Below are positions 8,380-16,692 of a stretch of 33,814 bases of DNA, in pieces. The notes beneath the pieces are model-generated. The model was not told the DNA's origin, searched no databases, and worked only from the letters and a program-made list of their open reading frames with translations. A program made the position numbers and the translations under genes. Position 1 is the stretch's first letter, and the number at the start of each line of letters is the position of its first letter. Source of the stretch: Gammaproteobacteria bacterium (GTDB taxonomy: Bacteria > Pseudomonadota > Gammaproteobacteria > Pseudomonadales > Azotimanducaceae); the NCBI GenBank assembly GCA_018665025.1, contig JABJED010000056.1, positions 1 through 33,814 on the forward strand, read 5' to 3'.

Positions 8380-9422
8380 TTACTGGTGTGAATAATCGCA
8401 GCTGAGTCGCTGGGCAGTTCGAACCAGTCGCCGTCATTTGCCAATAGAAAGTTCTCCGGCAGGTTTCGCTCGAATATCTTTGACATGAGCAGGTTAGCCG
8501 GTGCTGGCACTAGATGATAAAAAGCGATTATGCCTGCATCGATATCAGCGTTCAGATCAATCAGTGAATCTGTGCTGGCGTGATAGTCCATCACGTCGGG
8601 AACGATCTTTGTCAGCGTTGTCAGGCCTGCTGTGGCGGCGGCTTTTGTCGCTGCTTCAGTCAAGGGCAGGGACAGTGCATCGTGCAGCAGCAAGTCGACC
8701 TTGCTGGCTATTCTCCTAGTGTCGGCGGTAACGAGACTGTCACCTGAGATCACAACGCTTCTGCCTCGATAATCAATACGGTAGCCGACAGCAGGCTCAA
8801 TCGGTGCATGGCTGGCCGCGTAGGCTGTCACCGTTAGATCGCCGTCTTCCAGCACCACGCCCGTTCTTATGGTTTCAGCTTTTAGTTTGGCGAGTTTTGG
8901 GTTCAGAAAATCGCTGCCATGGTGTTCAACCCGGTATCCGACGTCTAGTTCGTAGGTATCGTTAATGCCTGCGACAACTTTTCGCACGCCTTTTGGGCCG
9001 TACACGCGTAGCGCTTTTGGCCGGCCCCTTACCCAGGAAGCCAGGTTCAGCTCATAGAGCTCAGAAATATGGTCGGAATGGAAATGAGTAAGAAACACGC
9101 CTTGCAGTCTGGCGTAAGGAAGCCCCGCGCCGGAGATATTGGCCGTGGAGCCTGCGCCTGAATCGAATACATAAAAATGTGAAGGCGTTAGAACCGCGAT
9201 ACACGCCTGGGCTCGATTGGTATTCCCCAGGGGTGAAGCGCTCCCGCAAACGAATACTCGGAGGCTGTCAGGGTTTGGTAAACCGTTTGCCGCGTTCGAC
9301 ATTCCTGCCCTGTATAGCTGTTCAATGGCGATATCCTGGGCGGACTCGAATTCGAGTGAATAGCGAAGAAGGCCACTCAGTACGACTACGGAAAGAACGA
9401 GGTAAGTTAAGAATTTGATCAT
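8376..9422 (-). CDS. Metallo-beta-lactamase-fold hydrolase with N-terminal anchor
   Basis: A 348-residue MBL-fold protein. Residues 3-20 are a hydrophobic signal or anchor. The metal ligands are visible: THFHSDH at 112-118, His205 (ASHAP), Asp228 (ISGDS) and His303 (FYHLV), with LLHDAL at 246-251. The layout is close to ribonuclease Z and arylsulfatase-type MBL enzymes; with an export signal a secreted or periplasmic esterase/sulfatase-like hydrolase is more likely than tRNase Z. It ends in a 4-bp convergent overlap with DUF1330 and begins 26 bp after the tandem DsbA-like gene on the same strand, so the two may form an operon. Confidence 0.88.
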   Translation of the reverse strand: MIKFLTYLVLSVVVLSGLLRYSLEFESAQDIAIEQLYRAGMSNAANGLPNPDSLRVFVCGSASPLGNTNRAQACIAVLTPSHFYVFDSGAGSTANISGAGLPYARLQGVFLTHFHSDHISELYELNLASWVRGRPKALRVYGPKGVRKVVAGINDTYELDVGYRVEHHGSDFLNPKLAKLKAETIRTGVVLEDGDLTVTAYAASHAPIEPAVGYRIDYRGRSVVISGDSLVTADTRRIASKVDLLLHDALSLPLTEAATKAAATAGLTTLTKIVPDVMDYHASTDSLIDLNADIDAGIIAFYHLVPAPANLLMSKIFERNLPENFLLANDGDWFELPSDSAAIIHTSN

Positions 9423-9447
9423 GTTGGTGCTCGAGTGATGTGAATAT

Positions 9448-10719
9448 TCAGACCGATCTTCGACTTATTTCGGATTCAACCCGCCAGAGGCGGTCTTGCC
9501 CCCAGCAGCAAAACGGTTCTTCGATTGTGCCGCCTGTTACCCTGAAACTCGGAACTCCCCAAAGCCCGGCGGCTAGCATGTCGGAAACATTATTTTCAAG
9601 CAAGGGTTTCCAGATGTTGTTGGCAAGCTGGTTTTGAGCCTCTTGCCAATTGGCACCGGTTTCTTCGACGACCTGCTGTAAACCCTGTTTTGTGGTGATA
9701 TCAACGCCCTCACACCAGGCTGCGCGAAGATAGTTCGCACAGTAGTCGATACTTAGCCCTTGCTCGGCCATGAAAGGCAGTAACGCGAAGGCCCGTTTAA
9801 CCGGTTCGCCAAAAGGGTCGACCACGGGACCGAATTTTTGACCATAGTAGTCTGCTTCTCTTTTGGTGTCGGTCATGATGTAGAGTTGCTTGACTCGTGG
9901 TGCTGGCACTCCGCGCATCATCATCGGCATAACAGGGCGTAGCTTAAGTTTCACCTTTGTTCGCTGTGCCAAAGCGATTGCCCGATCAAAACTGATGGCT
10001 GTGTAAGGGCTGCGAAGGGAAGGGAAGAACTCTAATGTAACGGCGCTGGCATCTTTATCGTCAAGCGGTTCAGGTGTTGGTCGGGGAACGCATATCCCGC
10101 CAGGAGCATTTGAGAGACCCATATCACGCAGGCGGTTCTCCAGATGAACCAGCCGGTCGACACCCCAATACCATTCACCTTCAAAATAAAAAGTGGCGCT
10201 GAGCCAGTGACCGAGTTTCGTGCGAAGTGCAGAGCCATCTGCAGCGGCATTGCTCGCGGGTAGTTCCTCTATTGGGTCACCAGACCAAAGCCGATGCCCA
10301 ATGGCAACGGCCTCGCGAGCAAAGTCAGAGTCTGCCAGGTATCGAGACAAGTAACTTTCTGCGTGCTTGGCCTGATGATTTTCAATCTGATCAATATTCT
10401 GTGGCAGTTCGGTACCATAGTCGGAAGCGATGGCGCGTGCATCTCGCAAAGCCCAGACAGGAAACCGCAATGCATCACCCTGTTCGTGGTCGGTCGGGTT
10501 CTGGACCAGATGAAACTTGAACCTGACCTTGTAACGATTAGCAAGTGCGTCGATTTTCTGCACTGCCAGATGGCTGTGAGGATCATCCACCTGGTGAAAA
10601 TAGTGGATGGTGGGCTGTCCTCTTCTGGCAAGGCGTCCCCTGGCTCGAGCGATCTGGCGTCGGGCGTCACTGGCGATAAATCCCATGACCAGCATTTTTA
10701 TGAGCGTTGTGGGTTTCAA
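9448..10719 (-). CDS. Tandem DsbA-fold protein, HCCA-isomerase-like
   Basis: A 423-residue protein with two DsbA-type thioredoxin domains, roughly residues 35-205 and 225-420. Each has a helical insert and ends in the family's closing block: FEGEWYWGVDRLVHLE at the end of the first, GVPSFRV followed by CCWGQDRLWRVE in the second. The second resembles 2-hydroxychromene-2-carboxylate isomerase, a glutathione-dependent kappa-class GST relative; FPSLRSPYT occupies its active-site position, with no CxxC. The first domain has HQVDDPHSHL there. A TTG start at 10719 is supported by AAGGA about 8 bases upstream. Single-domain versions are about 200 residues, so this is a natural duplication. A thiol-disulfide role is unlikely without CxxC. 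Confidence 0.82.
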   Translation of the reverse strand: MKPTTLIKMLVMGFIASDARRQIARARGRLARRGQPTIHYFHQVDDPHSHLAVQKIDALANRYKVRFKFHLVQNPTDHEQGDALRFPVWALRDARAIASDYGTELPQNIDQIENHQAKHAESYLSRYLADSDFAREAVAIGHRLWSGDPIEELPASNAAADGSALRTKLGHWLSATFYFEGEWYWGVDRLVHLENRLRDMGLSNAPGGICVPRPTPEPLDDKDASAVTLEFFPSLRSPYTAISFDRAIALAQRTKVKLKLRPVMPMMMRGVPAPRVKQLYIMTDTKREADYYGQKFGPVVDPFGEPVKRAFALLPFMAEQGLSIDYCANYLRAAWCEGVDITTKQGLQQVVEETGANWQEAQNQLANNIWKPLLENNVSDMLAAGLWGVPSFRVTGGTIEEPFCCWGQDRLWRVESEISRRSV

Positions 10720-10791
10720 AAAAAGGTCCTTCTGTCCATTGGATAACTATCGTTATCATCGCCCCTTCGTGACTGATTTTCTATCTGCCGG

Positions 10792-10953
10792 TCATGAAGT
10801 CGCGATAGTGTAATCAGCGTAATGAGTAGCGGGCGTTACTTCCAGAATCCACGTAAACAGATCTTTAGGGTTTATACCTGACCAGACAAGGGTGATTGTA
10901 AAAACAAAGACCCAGGCAGCGGAAAAGGGAGCAACCGATATGGTGCCAGGCAT
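10792..10953 (-). pseudogene. Truncated DUF2238-like inner-membrane protein
   Basis: Directly after the CoA-transferase stop (TAA immediately followed by ATG) is a 53-codon frame, too short for routine calling. It has one hydrophobic segment (AAWVFVFTITLVW) and then SGINPKDLFTWILEVTPA, which closely resembles the first membrane segment and conserved loop of DUF2238/YjdF-type proteins. Those are about 200 residues with several membrane helices, so about three quarters is missing; after VTPA the frame continues HYADYTIATS to a TGA. This is probably a remnant with an internal or C-terminal deletion, though a small functional membrane protein cannot be excluded. Confidence 0.5.
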
Positions 10954-12156
10954 TTAGTGGTGCCGCCATTTCCGATCGTAGATGACGACATTATCTTCAC
11001 GAAGTTGCGAGATGTCCTGGTCATCCATCGAAAGCCAGCCTTTTAGCACCTCGTCAAAATCTTCACCTCTATGCGCGACAGGACCCCGCACTCCGCTTTT
11101 TGCGGCTGAAAATCGATAGGGTGATTGCGTAATAGGTCGGGTTCCACCATTACGATCGTCGATATCAGTGATCGCGCCCCTTGCCTTAACGGTTAATTGG
11201 TCGCGCAGGTTCTCTGGACTACGAACCTCGCCCCAGGCGACGTTCACTGACTTCATCGCCGCGGAAAACTTTTCTGGAGTGTCGAGCGTATTGAGAAAGT
11301 CGCCGACTGCCTTGCGCCGCACGTTGATTTTTTCTTCCAGTTCCATCTCGGGATTGGAAGGATCCTCTAAGCCGAGGGTTGTTAACGATCGGAAAAACAT
11401 ACGAAAGTCTGTAGATAGCAGTACTGGGCCTATCCCAGACTCCCATATTTCGTTGGGCATTGGACCCGTTCCAATTGCGTCTTCGAGGTCGTAGTGCAGT
11501 TGGTCATCTGTGGCCACTGTTGCATCAATCATAGCAATGTCGATATGTTGGCCCTTGCCTGTACGATGCCTCATGTGCAGCGCTGATAATACGCCCACCA
11601 AACCGTGAAGTGATGCGTTTGTATCCGCAACTGATAGCGGTAGGTCGTGCAGTTTGACGCCGTCCCTCCTTGTTGAGCGGGCAATCAGTCCCGCTTCAGC
11701 GTGGATAACTGGAGCATAGGCTGCTCGCCTTGACTCTGGTCCATCTCTGCCGAATCCGGAAATTGAGAGCATGATAATTTTTTCGTTTACGGCATTAAGG
11801 TCTGCATACCCGACGCCAAGCCGATCCATGACATCAGGCCGGTAGTTCTCGATGACGATATCCGCCTCGGCAACAAGTCGTTTGACAAGGCCTGGCGCAT
11901 TCGGCGCCCGGAGGTCGATGCAGATATTTTTTTTGCCAGCGTTTTGCTGGTGAAAATAGCCAGTGATATTGGCGATCTCATGACCCCAGTATCGAGTCAC
12001 GTCGCCATCTGGTGGCTCTACTTTTACAACGTCGGCGCCCAGGTCTGAAAGCATTCTTCCAGCGAAGGGGCCGGCGAGTACTCTCGAAAAATCCAGGACC
12101 CTAAGCCCCGCTAACGGATGTTCCATAAAATTTCTGCCTATACTCGAATTGGACAT
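10954..12156 (-). CDS. CaiB/BaiF (family III) CoA-transferase
   Basis: A 400-residue class III CoA-transferase. The N-terminus has LRVLDFSRVLAGPFAGRML and LGADVVKVEPP, with IENYRPDVMDRLG at about 102-114. The catalytic Asp is Asp178 in LSVADTNASLHG. The enzyme moves CoA between carboxylic acids and would activate a substrate for beta-oxidation-like steps. The family start is close to the second Met (residue 11, at 12126); both starts have only weak ribosome sites, so the first ATG is reported with that caveat. The truncated DUF2238-like frame follows with no gap. Confidence 0.93.
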   Translation of the reverse strand: MSNSSIGRNFMEHPLAGLRVLDFSRVLAGPFAGRMLSDLGADVVKVEPPDGDVTRYWGHEIANITGYFHQQNAGKKNICIDLRAPNAPGLVKRLVAEADIVIENYRPDVMDRLGVGYADLNAVNEKIIMLSISGFGRDGPESRRAAYAPVIHAEAGLIARSTRRDGVKLHDLPLSVADTNASLHGLVGVLSALHMRHRTGKGQHIDIAMIDATVATDDQLHYDLEDAIGTGPMPNEIWESGIGPVLLSTDFRMFFRSLTTLGLEDPSNPEMELEEKINVRRKAVGDFLNTLDTPEKFSAAMKSVNVAWGEVRSPENLRDQLTVKARGAITDIDDRNGGTRPITQSPYRFSAAKSGVRGPVAHRGEDFDEVLKGWLSMDDQDISQLREDNVVIYDRKWRHH

Positions 12157-12200
12157 GGTACATCTTATGCCCCTATTTAGACGGGACTTTAAAGGGGACT

Positions 12201-12257
12201 TTGAAGGGTACGGAGGGGATTAAATCATGGTAATTTAATCGCCTCCGTACCCTTCAA
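12201..12257. repeat. Long REP-like palindrome (25-bp arms)
   Basis: Arms 12201-12225 and 12233-12257 are complementary at 24 of 25 positions around a 7-base loop (CATGGTA), followed by eight A residues. A direct repeat, GGGACTTT (12183-12190) and GGGGACTTT (12194-12202), leads into it. It lies between the CoA-transferase start and the end of the S41 protease gene. The T-run is on the wrong side for an intrinsic terminator of the minus-strand S41 transcript. Structure and flanking GGGGAC resemble the palindromes mobilised by REP-associated (Y1) transposases; no transposase is in the window and no second copy was found. Confidence 0.75.
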
Positions 12258-12272
12258 AAAAAAGGCGGGTTT

Positions 12273-13943
12273 TTAGAAGGTTATGATGCGGTTTTGTAGC
12301 CAGGCTGTCTTGGCGATAACGCCGTCCGCGGCGTTGAGAGGCTGTGCTGCACGTACAGCCTGGTTGGGGCTGCTGCCGACAATCGTGGGGCAGGTGCCGT
12401 CTTCTCGATACTGTAGCGCGGCCCTTAGCCTGCCTTCCAGAGGGTCGCCTAATTGCCGGGTGAAATCATCAGAGACAAGGCAGCCGGGGACGGGCACCCC
12501 TTCTACCTGTGGAGTGTTCGATGGGGAAAAACCATCGGTGTAATCGCCGAAGCCTTTCTGGTTTACGCCCCGAAACTGAATGGAGAAGTAAGTTGTGCCG
12601 CAGTTGTCGAGTGGATAAAAGCCGTAAGGTTTTCCGCAGGAAGTTGCGCCCACCTGAATGACTTCTACATCAATTCCCCTGAGGCCGTTAATAACAGATT
12701 CGCTGGCGGAACAAGTGCCTGATCCCGTCAACACGAAAACTCTGGTCAGTCCAAGACCAGGTAGTGGCGTGCCACTTGGTTCGGAAAACCCCTGTGTAGT
12801 CGAGTGAAACAGACTTGGAGTAAGAGTCCTGCCCGTAATGGGGTCAAAGTCGGGGTGCTGGTCATTGAATTCAAGCTCTTCGAATATTTGTCCGACTGCC
12901 GGGTCGCCGGCAACCATGTAGGCAAGTTCGTTTGCTATGTCGAGGAATCCGCCGCCGTTATAGCGGATATCCAGGACCAGGTCGGTGACACCCAATGCCT
13001 GCAGTTGTGTTATTGCATCAATCAGCTGGGTTTCGGCGGTACTGATATGGGCATTGAACGTCATGTAACCAACAACACCCGAGCTCGTTTCTATGGTTGA
13101 GACATTCTGGACTGGGGTTGAGACGATTTGCGCTGAGGTTATGCTGATAGTTCTGGTCGTGTCTCCACCGGCATCCTGGACGACAAATGTATGGGTTTCG
13201 TTGTCCCCCGGGAACAGACCGTTGTTGAGGGTATCGACATCACCCCCGTTTACCAGATCTTCGCCGTCGACCTCCAGGATCACAGTACCACGTAACAAAC
13301 TGACGTCGGGTGCGGTCGCGGGGGTGTTGGGTTCAGTGTAGGCAACAACAATTTGTCTGGGTGGCGACCCTTTAAGGATGACAAAGGTTGCTCCGTATCC
13401 ACCGGATATGCCCCCCTGGGATTGATCCTGCCAAACGTCCGTAGCAATCGTGAAGTGATATTTGTCTTTTGGTGCGCCGGATGGGGTGATGTCGAAGGTT
13501 TGCATCTGCTCGAAGTATTCGGGTGTCGTGGAGTTACCCGGGTCAACATCAACTATTTCGTTATACCAGAGGTACAGTTCATTGCTCGAAGAACGTAGCC
13601 AGTTATTCTCATCTTCTGTGTCGCCCTGGGTGTCTCGGAAACTATTCCCGTTTCTATCGGTTCCCGTTCGCGGTGTTGCACACATCTGCTCGAAGGTCTG
13701 GTAGGGCGAAAAAACGCCATTGTCGAAATCAGACGCAGGTTCAGGTTCAGGTTCAGGTTCAGGTTCGGGTTCCGGTTCGGGTTCCGGTAGGGGTTCCGGT
13801 TCGGGCTCCGGTTCGGGCGCAGGGGGTGGGCTGGGGGGTGGAGCAGATGAACTGCCACCACCACCACCGCAAGCTGAGACAAGTCCAACGATCGCAACCA
13901 TTAGCAAAATTCTGGCGGCTGATAATACCCTGTTCAACGTCAA
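12273..13943 (-). CDS. S41-family serine protease lipoprotein with Pro/Glu linker
   Basis: A 556-residue exported protein. Residues 1-25 are a lipoprotein signal ending in the lipobox LVSAC, with Cys25 followed by a Gly run. Residues 34-69 are a Pro/Glu repeat that would space the enzyme from the membrane. A PDZ-like region (about 175-275) precedes the S41 core: LDIRYNGGG at 324-332, catalytic Ser412 in TCSASE and Lys438 in TSCGKPYG, the Ser-Lys dyad seen in C-terminal processing peptidases. Extra Cys residues (411, 436, 448) may form disulfides. The start is a TTG at 13943 with no strong ribosome site, but the signal peptide needs it. Outer-membrane or periplasmic protease is likely. Confidence 0.88.
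   Translation of the reverse strand: MTLNRVLSAARILLMVAIVGLVSACGGGGGSSSAPPPSPPPAPEPEPEPEPLPEPEPEPEPEPEPEPEPASDFDNGVFSPYQTFEQMCATPRTGTDRNGNSFRDTQGDTEDENNWLRSSSNELYLWYNEIVDVDPGNSTTPEYFEQMQTFDITPSGAPKDKYHFTIATDVWQDQSQGGISGGYGATFVILKGSPPRQIVVAYTEPNTPATAPDVSLLRGTVILEVDGEDLVNGGDVDTLNNGLFPGDNETHTFVVQDAGGDTTRTISITSAQIVSTPVQNVSTIETSSGVVGYMTFNAHISTAETQLIDAITQLQALGVTDLVLDIRYNGGGFLDIANELAYMVAGDPAVGQIFEELEFNDQHPDFDPITGRTLTPSLFHSTTQGFSEPSGTPLPGLGLTRVFVLTGSGTCSASESVINGLRGIDVEVIQVGATSCGKPYGFYPLDNCGTTYFSIQFRGVNQKGFGDYTDGFSPSNTPQVEGVPVPGCLVSDDFTRQLGDPLEGRLRAALQYREDGTCPTIVGSSPNQAVRAAQPLNAADGVIAKTAWLQNRIITF
13736..13819. repeat. Hexanucleotide repeat encoding the Pro-Glu linker
   Basis: About fourteen imperfect 6-bp units of the GGTTCA/GGTTCG/GGTTCC type; read on the minus strand they encode Pro-Glu dipeptides of the S41 lipoprotein. 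Any change in unit number stays in frame and only alters linker length, so the region could vary between strains without inactivating the gene. Confidence 0.85.
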
Positions 13944-14092
13944 TATCCGGTAGGTTTAAGGAGCTTAATCATACGTGTGTTTTCACTTATCGACCAATCG
14001 TTAATGACGGGCGGTATTTCAAACCATGGTTTCGACGCTGGTTTGGCAGCATCAAATGAAAACCCCTGCTGGCAGATCGCAATTTCGTTGGT

Positions 14093-14857
14093 CTAATCGA
14101 CTGAGGCGACCTGACCACCGTCTGCCGCTATGTGGGCAGCGTTTATCCAAATGCCAGCGGGGCTTGCGACGAAGGCAATGGCTCTTGCGATCTCATCCGC
14201 AGTGCCCAGGCGGCCCAGGGGGATACCCTTCTCCACGGACGCATAGAATTTTGGGTTTTCGATCTTACGTTGGTCCCAGGAGCCGCCTTCAAACCAGACC
14301 GCGCCAGGTGAAATAACATTCGCCCGAATACCGTGCTTACCGTGCGCCTGTGCCAACTCATTCGCATAAACTCTCATTGCGCCCTTCGCCGCCCCGTATG
14401 AACTGGGTGGTCGGCCGAAGTGAAATTTACTCGCCATCGAACCTACGAAAGTGATGCTTGCTGATTCGCTCTGTTTCAGGCGCTCCAGTGATTCTTCTAC
14501 CACACGCACACCTGCCATCATGTCAACCTGGAAGCTACGCATCCATCCTGCCTCGTCGCCAGACATGTCGAAACCACTGGCGTTGTGCACAAGGATATCG
14601 ACGCCACCGAGCGCTTCGATCGCCTTGGATACGAAGGCGCGGGTAGCGTCACCGTCTTCCAGATCAGCTTGAAAGCCGACAACGGTGCCGTTGCCTTGGC
14701 CGCCTATTTTGTCTATTGCTGCATCTATCTCGGGCTGGCCCCTGGCACAAAATGCAATGCAACAGCCTTCCTGGGCCAGCAGCATTCCTGTGTGCAGTCC
14801 GATTCCTCGACTACCGCCGGTGATAATTGCTTTTTTTCCCTTAAGCCCCAGCTCCAT
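14093..14857 (-). CDS. Short-chain dehydrogenase/reductase
   Basis: A 254-residue classical SDR. The dinucleotide motif TGGSRGIG is at 13-20, catalytic Ser140 in GSMAS, Tyr154 and Lys158 in YGAAKGA, then NVISPGAVWFEGG. The ATG at 14857 is chosen because GGAGG lies 8 bases upstream; the frame extends 14 codons further without a better site. The usual HNAG is HNAS here, a mild variant. It acts as an NAD(P)-dependent alcohol or keto-reductase; substrate unknown. It is divergent from the broken alcohol dehydrogenase, with starts only 73 bp apart, so the pair may once have been co-regulated. Confidence 0.92.
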   Translation of the reverse strand: MELGLKGKKAIITGGSRGIGLHTGMLLAQEGCCIAFCARGQPEIDAAIDKIGGQGNGTVVGFQADLEDGDATRAFVSKAIEALGGVDILVHNASGFDMSGDEAGWMRSFQVDMMAGVRVVEESLERLKQSESASITFVGSMASKFHFGRPPSSYGAAKGAMRVYANELAQAHGKHGIRANVISPGAVWFEGGSWDQRKIENPKFYASVEKGIPLGRLGTADEIARAIAFVASPAGIWINAAHIAADGGQVASVD

Positions 14858-14930
14858 GCGTCCTCCAGATTGGATTTCGATAAGGCGGGAGCATACCATT
14901 GTGTTTTGCCATTCGTCTGGAGTTATATCG

Positions 14931-15989
14931 ATGAAAGCGCTGGTCTACCAGGATCACTAAACTGTTTCATATCTGGATGTTCCGGACCCGTCAATTGAGG
15001 CGCCAACAGATGCTATTGTTCGAATAGAAAAAACAGCCATCTGCGGTTCCGATCTTCATATCTATCATGGCCCTAGCCGATTGGAGATGGGGGAGTTCAC
15101 ATTAGGTCACGAATTTCTTGGGACAGTTGAGGATGTCGGTAGCGACGTACGGCGATTCAAGAAAAGGGATCGAGTGTTGGTCTCGTGCACTATTGGGTGT
15201 GGCGGTTGTGCACTTTGTGATGACAACCTTTACAGCGGTTGTATGGAGACGACACAGATGGGCCCGGTGACCAATATTTTCGGGTCCCCTCTTAACCCAG
15301 GTGGGCAGGCGGAAGGTGTTCGAGTGCCGTTCGCTGATACCAATCTTTTCAAGATTCCTGATGGGCTTAACGATGAGCAGGTCTTGTTTCTCACTGACAT
15401 TCTGCCAACGGGATACATGGGTGCTGACCTTGCTGAAGTTGGGCCAGGCGATACGGTAGTGGTTATCGGTTGCGGTCCAGTTGGCGTCTTTGCGCAACTA
15501 TCGGCGCTGATACGGGGTGCAGCGACGGTGATCGCGGTTGACCTTGATGACGGCAGACTGGAAAAAGCCAGGGCCAGGGGGTGCAGGCCCTTGAATCCAT
15601 CCAGGGAAGACGTTACAGAAATAGCGAAATCGCTTACCGGTGGTAAGGGTGCGGACTGCGCGATTGAAGCGGTTGGCAACCCTGCGACGGTGAAGCTGGC
15701 GCTCGATGTGGTCAGGCCAGGTGGGCGGGTGGCCGTGATTGGCGTGGTTGCAGGAGAGCAAGTCAGCATTGATTTTTTCCCCGTAATGACAGGCAAAAAC
15801 ATCACGCTTCGTTCGGGTATTGTTAATCCTCAGTACTATATCCCCAAATTGTTACCGATGATCGTACAGGGAAGAATTGACCCGACGGAAATCATCACCC
15901 ATCGAATGTCACTGAGTGAGGGTGCAAGAGGATATGAAGTTTTCGACAACCATGAAAAAGATGTACTAAAAGTTGTAATGACTCCCTAA
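14931..15989 (+). pseudogene. Zinc-dependent alcohol dehydrogenase interrupted by a stop at codon 10
   Basis: The full frame from the ATG at 14931 (GGAG upstream) encodes MKALVYQDH, then TAA at 14958-14960, then TVSYLDVPDPSI and the rest of a 352-residue MDR alcohol dehydrogenase without further breaks. Downstream the family is intact: CGSDLH (Cys38), GHEFLG (His60, Glu61) for catalytic zinc, the structural-zinc cysteines within 86-104, and the Rossmann motif VIGCGPVGVFAQ. Restarting at TTG 15081 would lose Cys38. The single nonsense change in an otherwise clean frame means a very recent mutation, a base error, or readthrough/recoding. No rescuing start with a ribosome site was seen before Cys38. 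Confidence 0.85.
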
Positions 15990-16044
15990 GCTAAAAAAGT
16001 GATATGGTATGGGTTCGTACCCGCTACTTAACAGGTTCTGTCTA

Positions 16045-16635
16045 ATGAAGTCTTTGACTATATTTATTGGATTAATGTTGTTTTCTGCGTCTAGTTCAGC
16101 CGCGTTTTTTGGTAAGGATGACGATCCAGGGAAAGAAGCTGAGAAGATCTCCGAGGCACAAAATGCGACCCGAAAAATGCGCGATGAAATACTGGAAGAA
16201 TTGTATGAACTTAACCCGGAAACTAAGGGTTTGGTTGAAAAATCAACAGGTGTCGCTGTCTTTGACTCGCTTGGTTTTAATCTTTTGCTGTTGTCGACTG
16301 CCCGTGGTGGTGGCATAGCCCGGGAAACCAGTACCGGAGAAGAAACGTTTATGCGCATGTTCTCCGCCGGCGGTGGATTCGGGATGGGCGTAAAAGATTT
16401 CCGTGTCATCTTTATTTTTCATACGGAGCAGTCATACAAAAATTTCCTTGACTCGGGCTGGGACTTTTCTAGCCAGGGAGATGCGGCCGCTGAGCTCGGT
16501 GATAAGGGTCAGTCCTTAGAACTTGCTGCTACGGTGACTCAGGGAACCAGTGTCTACCAGATAACGAAAAATGGATTGGCACTCCAGGTGACGCTCCAGG
16601 GAACCAAGTACTACAGGGACAAGAAACTGAACTAG
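16045..16635 (+). CDS. SYLF (Ysc84-like) domain protein, exported
   Basis: A 196-residue protein starting MKSLTIFIGLMLFSASSSAA, a signal peptide with likely cleavage after Ala. The mature part contains ATRKMRDEILEELYELNPETKG, then GVAVFDSLGFNLLLLSTARGGGIA and FSAGGGFGMGVKDFRVIFIF, matching the lipid-binding SYLF/Ysc84 fold. The ATG at 16045 is chosen since the signal peptide begins there. Bacterial SYLF proteins are periplasmic or envelope lipid-binding proteins of unclear role. It follows the broken alcohol dehydrogenase on the same strand. Confidence 0.8.
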   Translation: MKSLTIFIGLMLFSASSSAAFFGKDDDPGKEAEKISEAQNATRKMRDEILEELYELNPETKGLVEKSTGVAVFDSLGFNLLLLSTARGGGIARETSTGEETFMRMFSAGGGFGMGVKDFRVIFIFHTEQSYKNFLDSGWDFSSQGDAAAELGDKGQSLELAATVTQGTSVYQITKNGLALQVTLQGTKYYRDKKLN

Positions 16636-16692
16636 CTCCAGGCAACAGAATATGGCGCTGCCAGATATCGAATAAACCTGATTGTCAGGGCC

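Noticed and set aside
12201-12263. Palindrome considered as the S41 gene terminator
   Set aside because: On the minus transcript the T-run comes before the hairpin rather than after it.
13523-14059. Plus-strand 178-codon frame with Gln-Val/Arg-Val repeats
   Set aside because: The repeats are the reverse of the Pro-Glu linker of the S41 lipoprotein; the minus frame has the signal peptide and protease motifs.
15230-15805. Minus-strand 191-codon frame opposite the alcohol dehydrogenase
   Set aside because: It is a Pro/Thr/Ser-rich shadow of a conserved gene on the plus strand.
15081-15989. A shorter functional alcohol dehydrogenase starting at TTG 15081
   Set aside because: It would lack the first zinc ligand Cys38 and the N-terminal strands, and there is no ribosome site before it.
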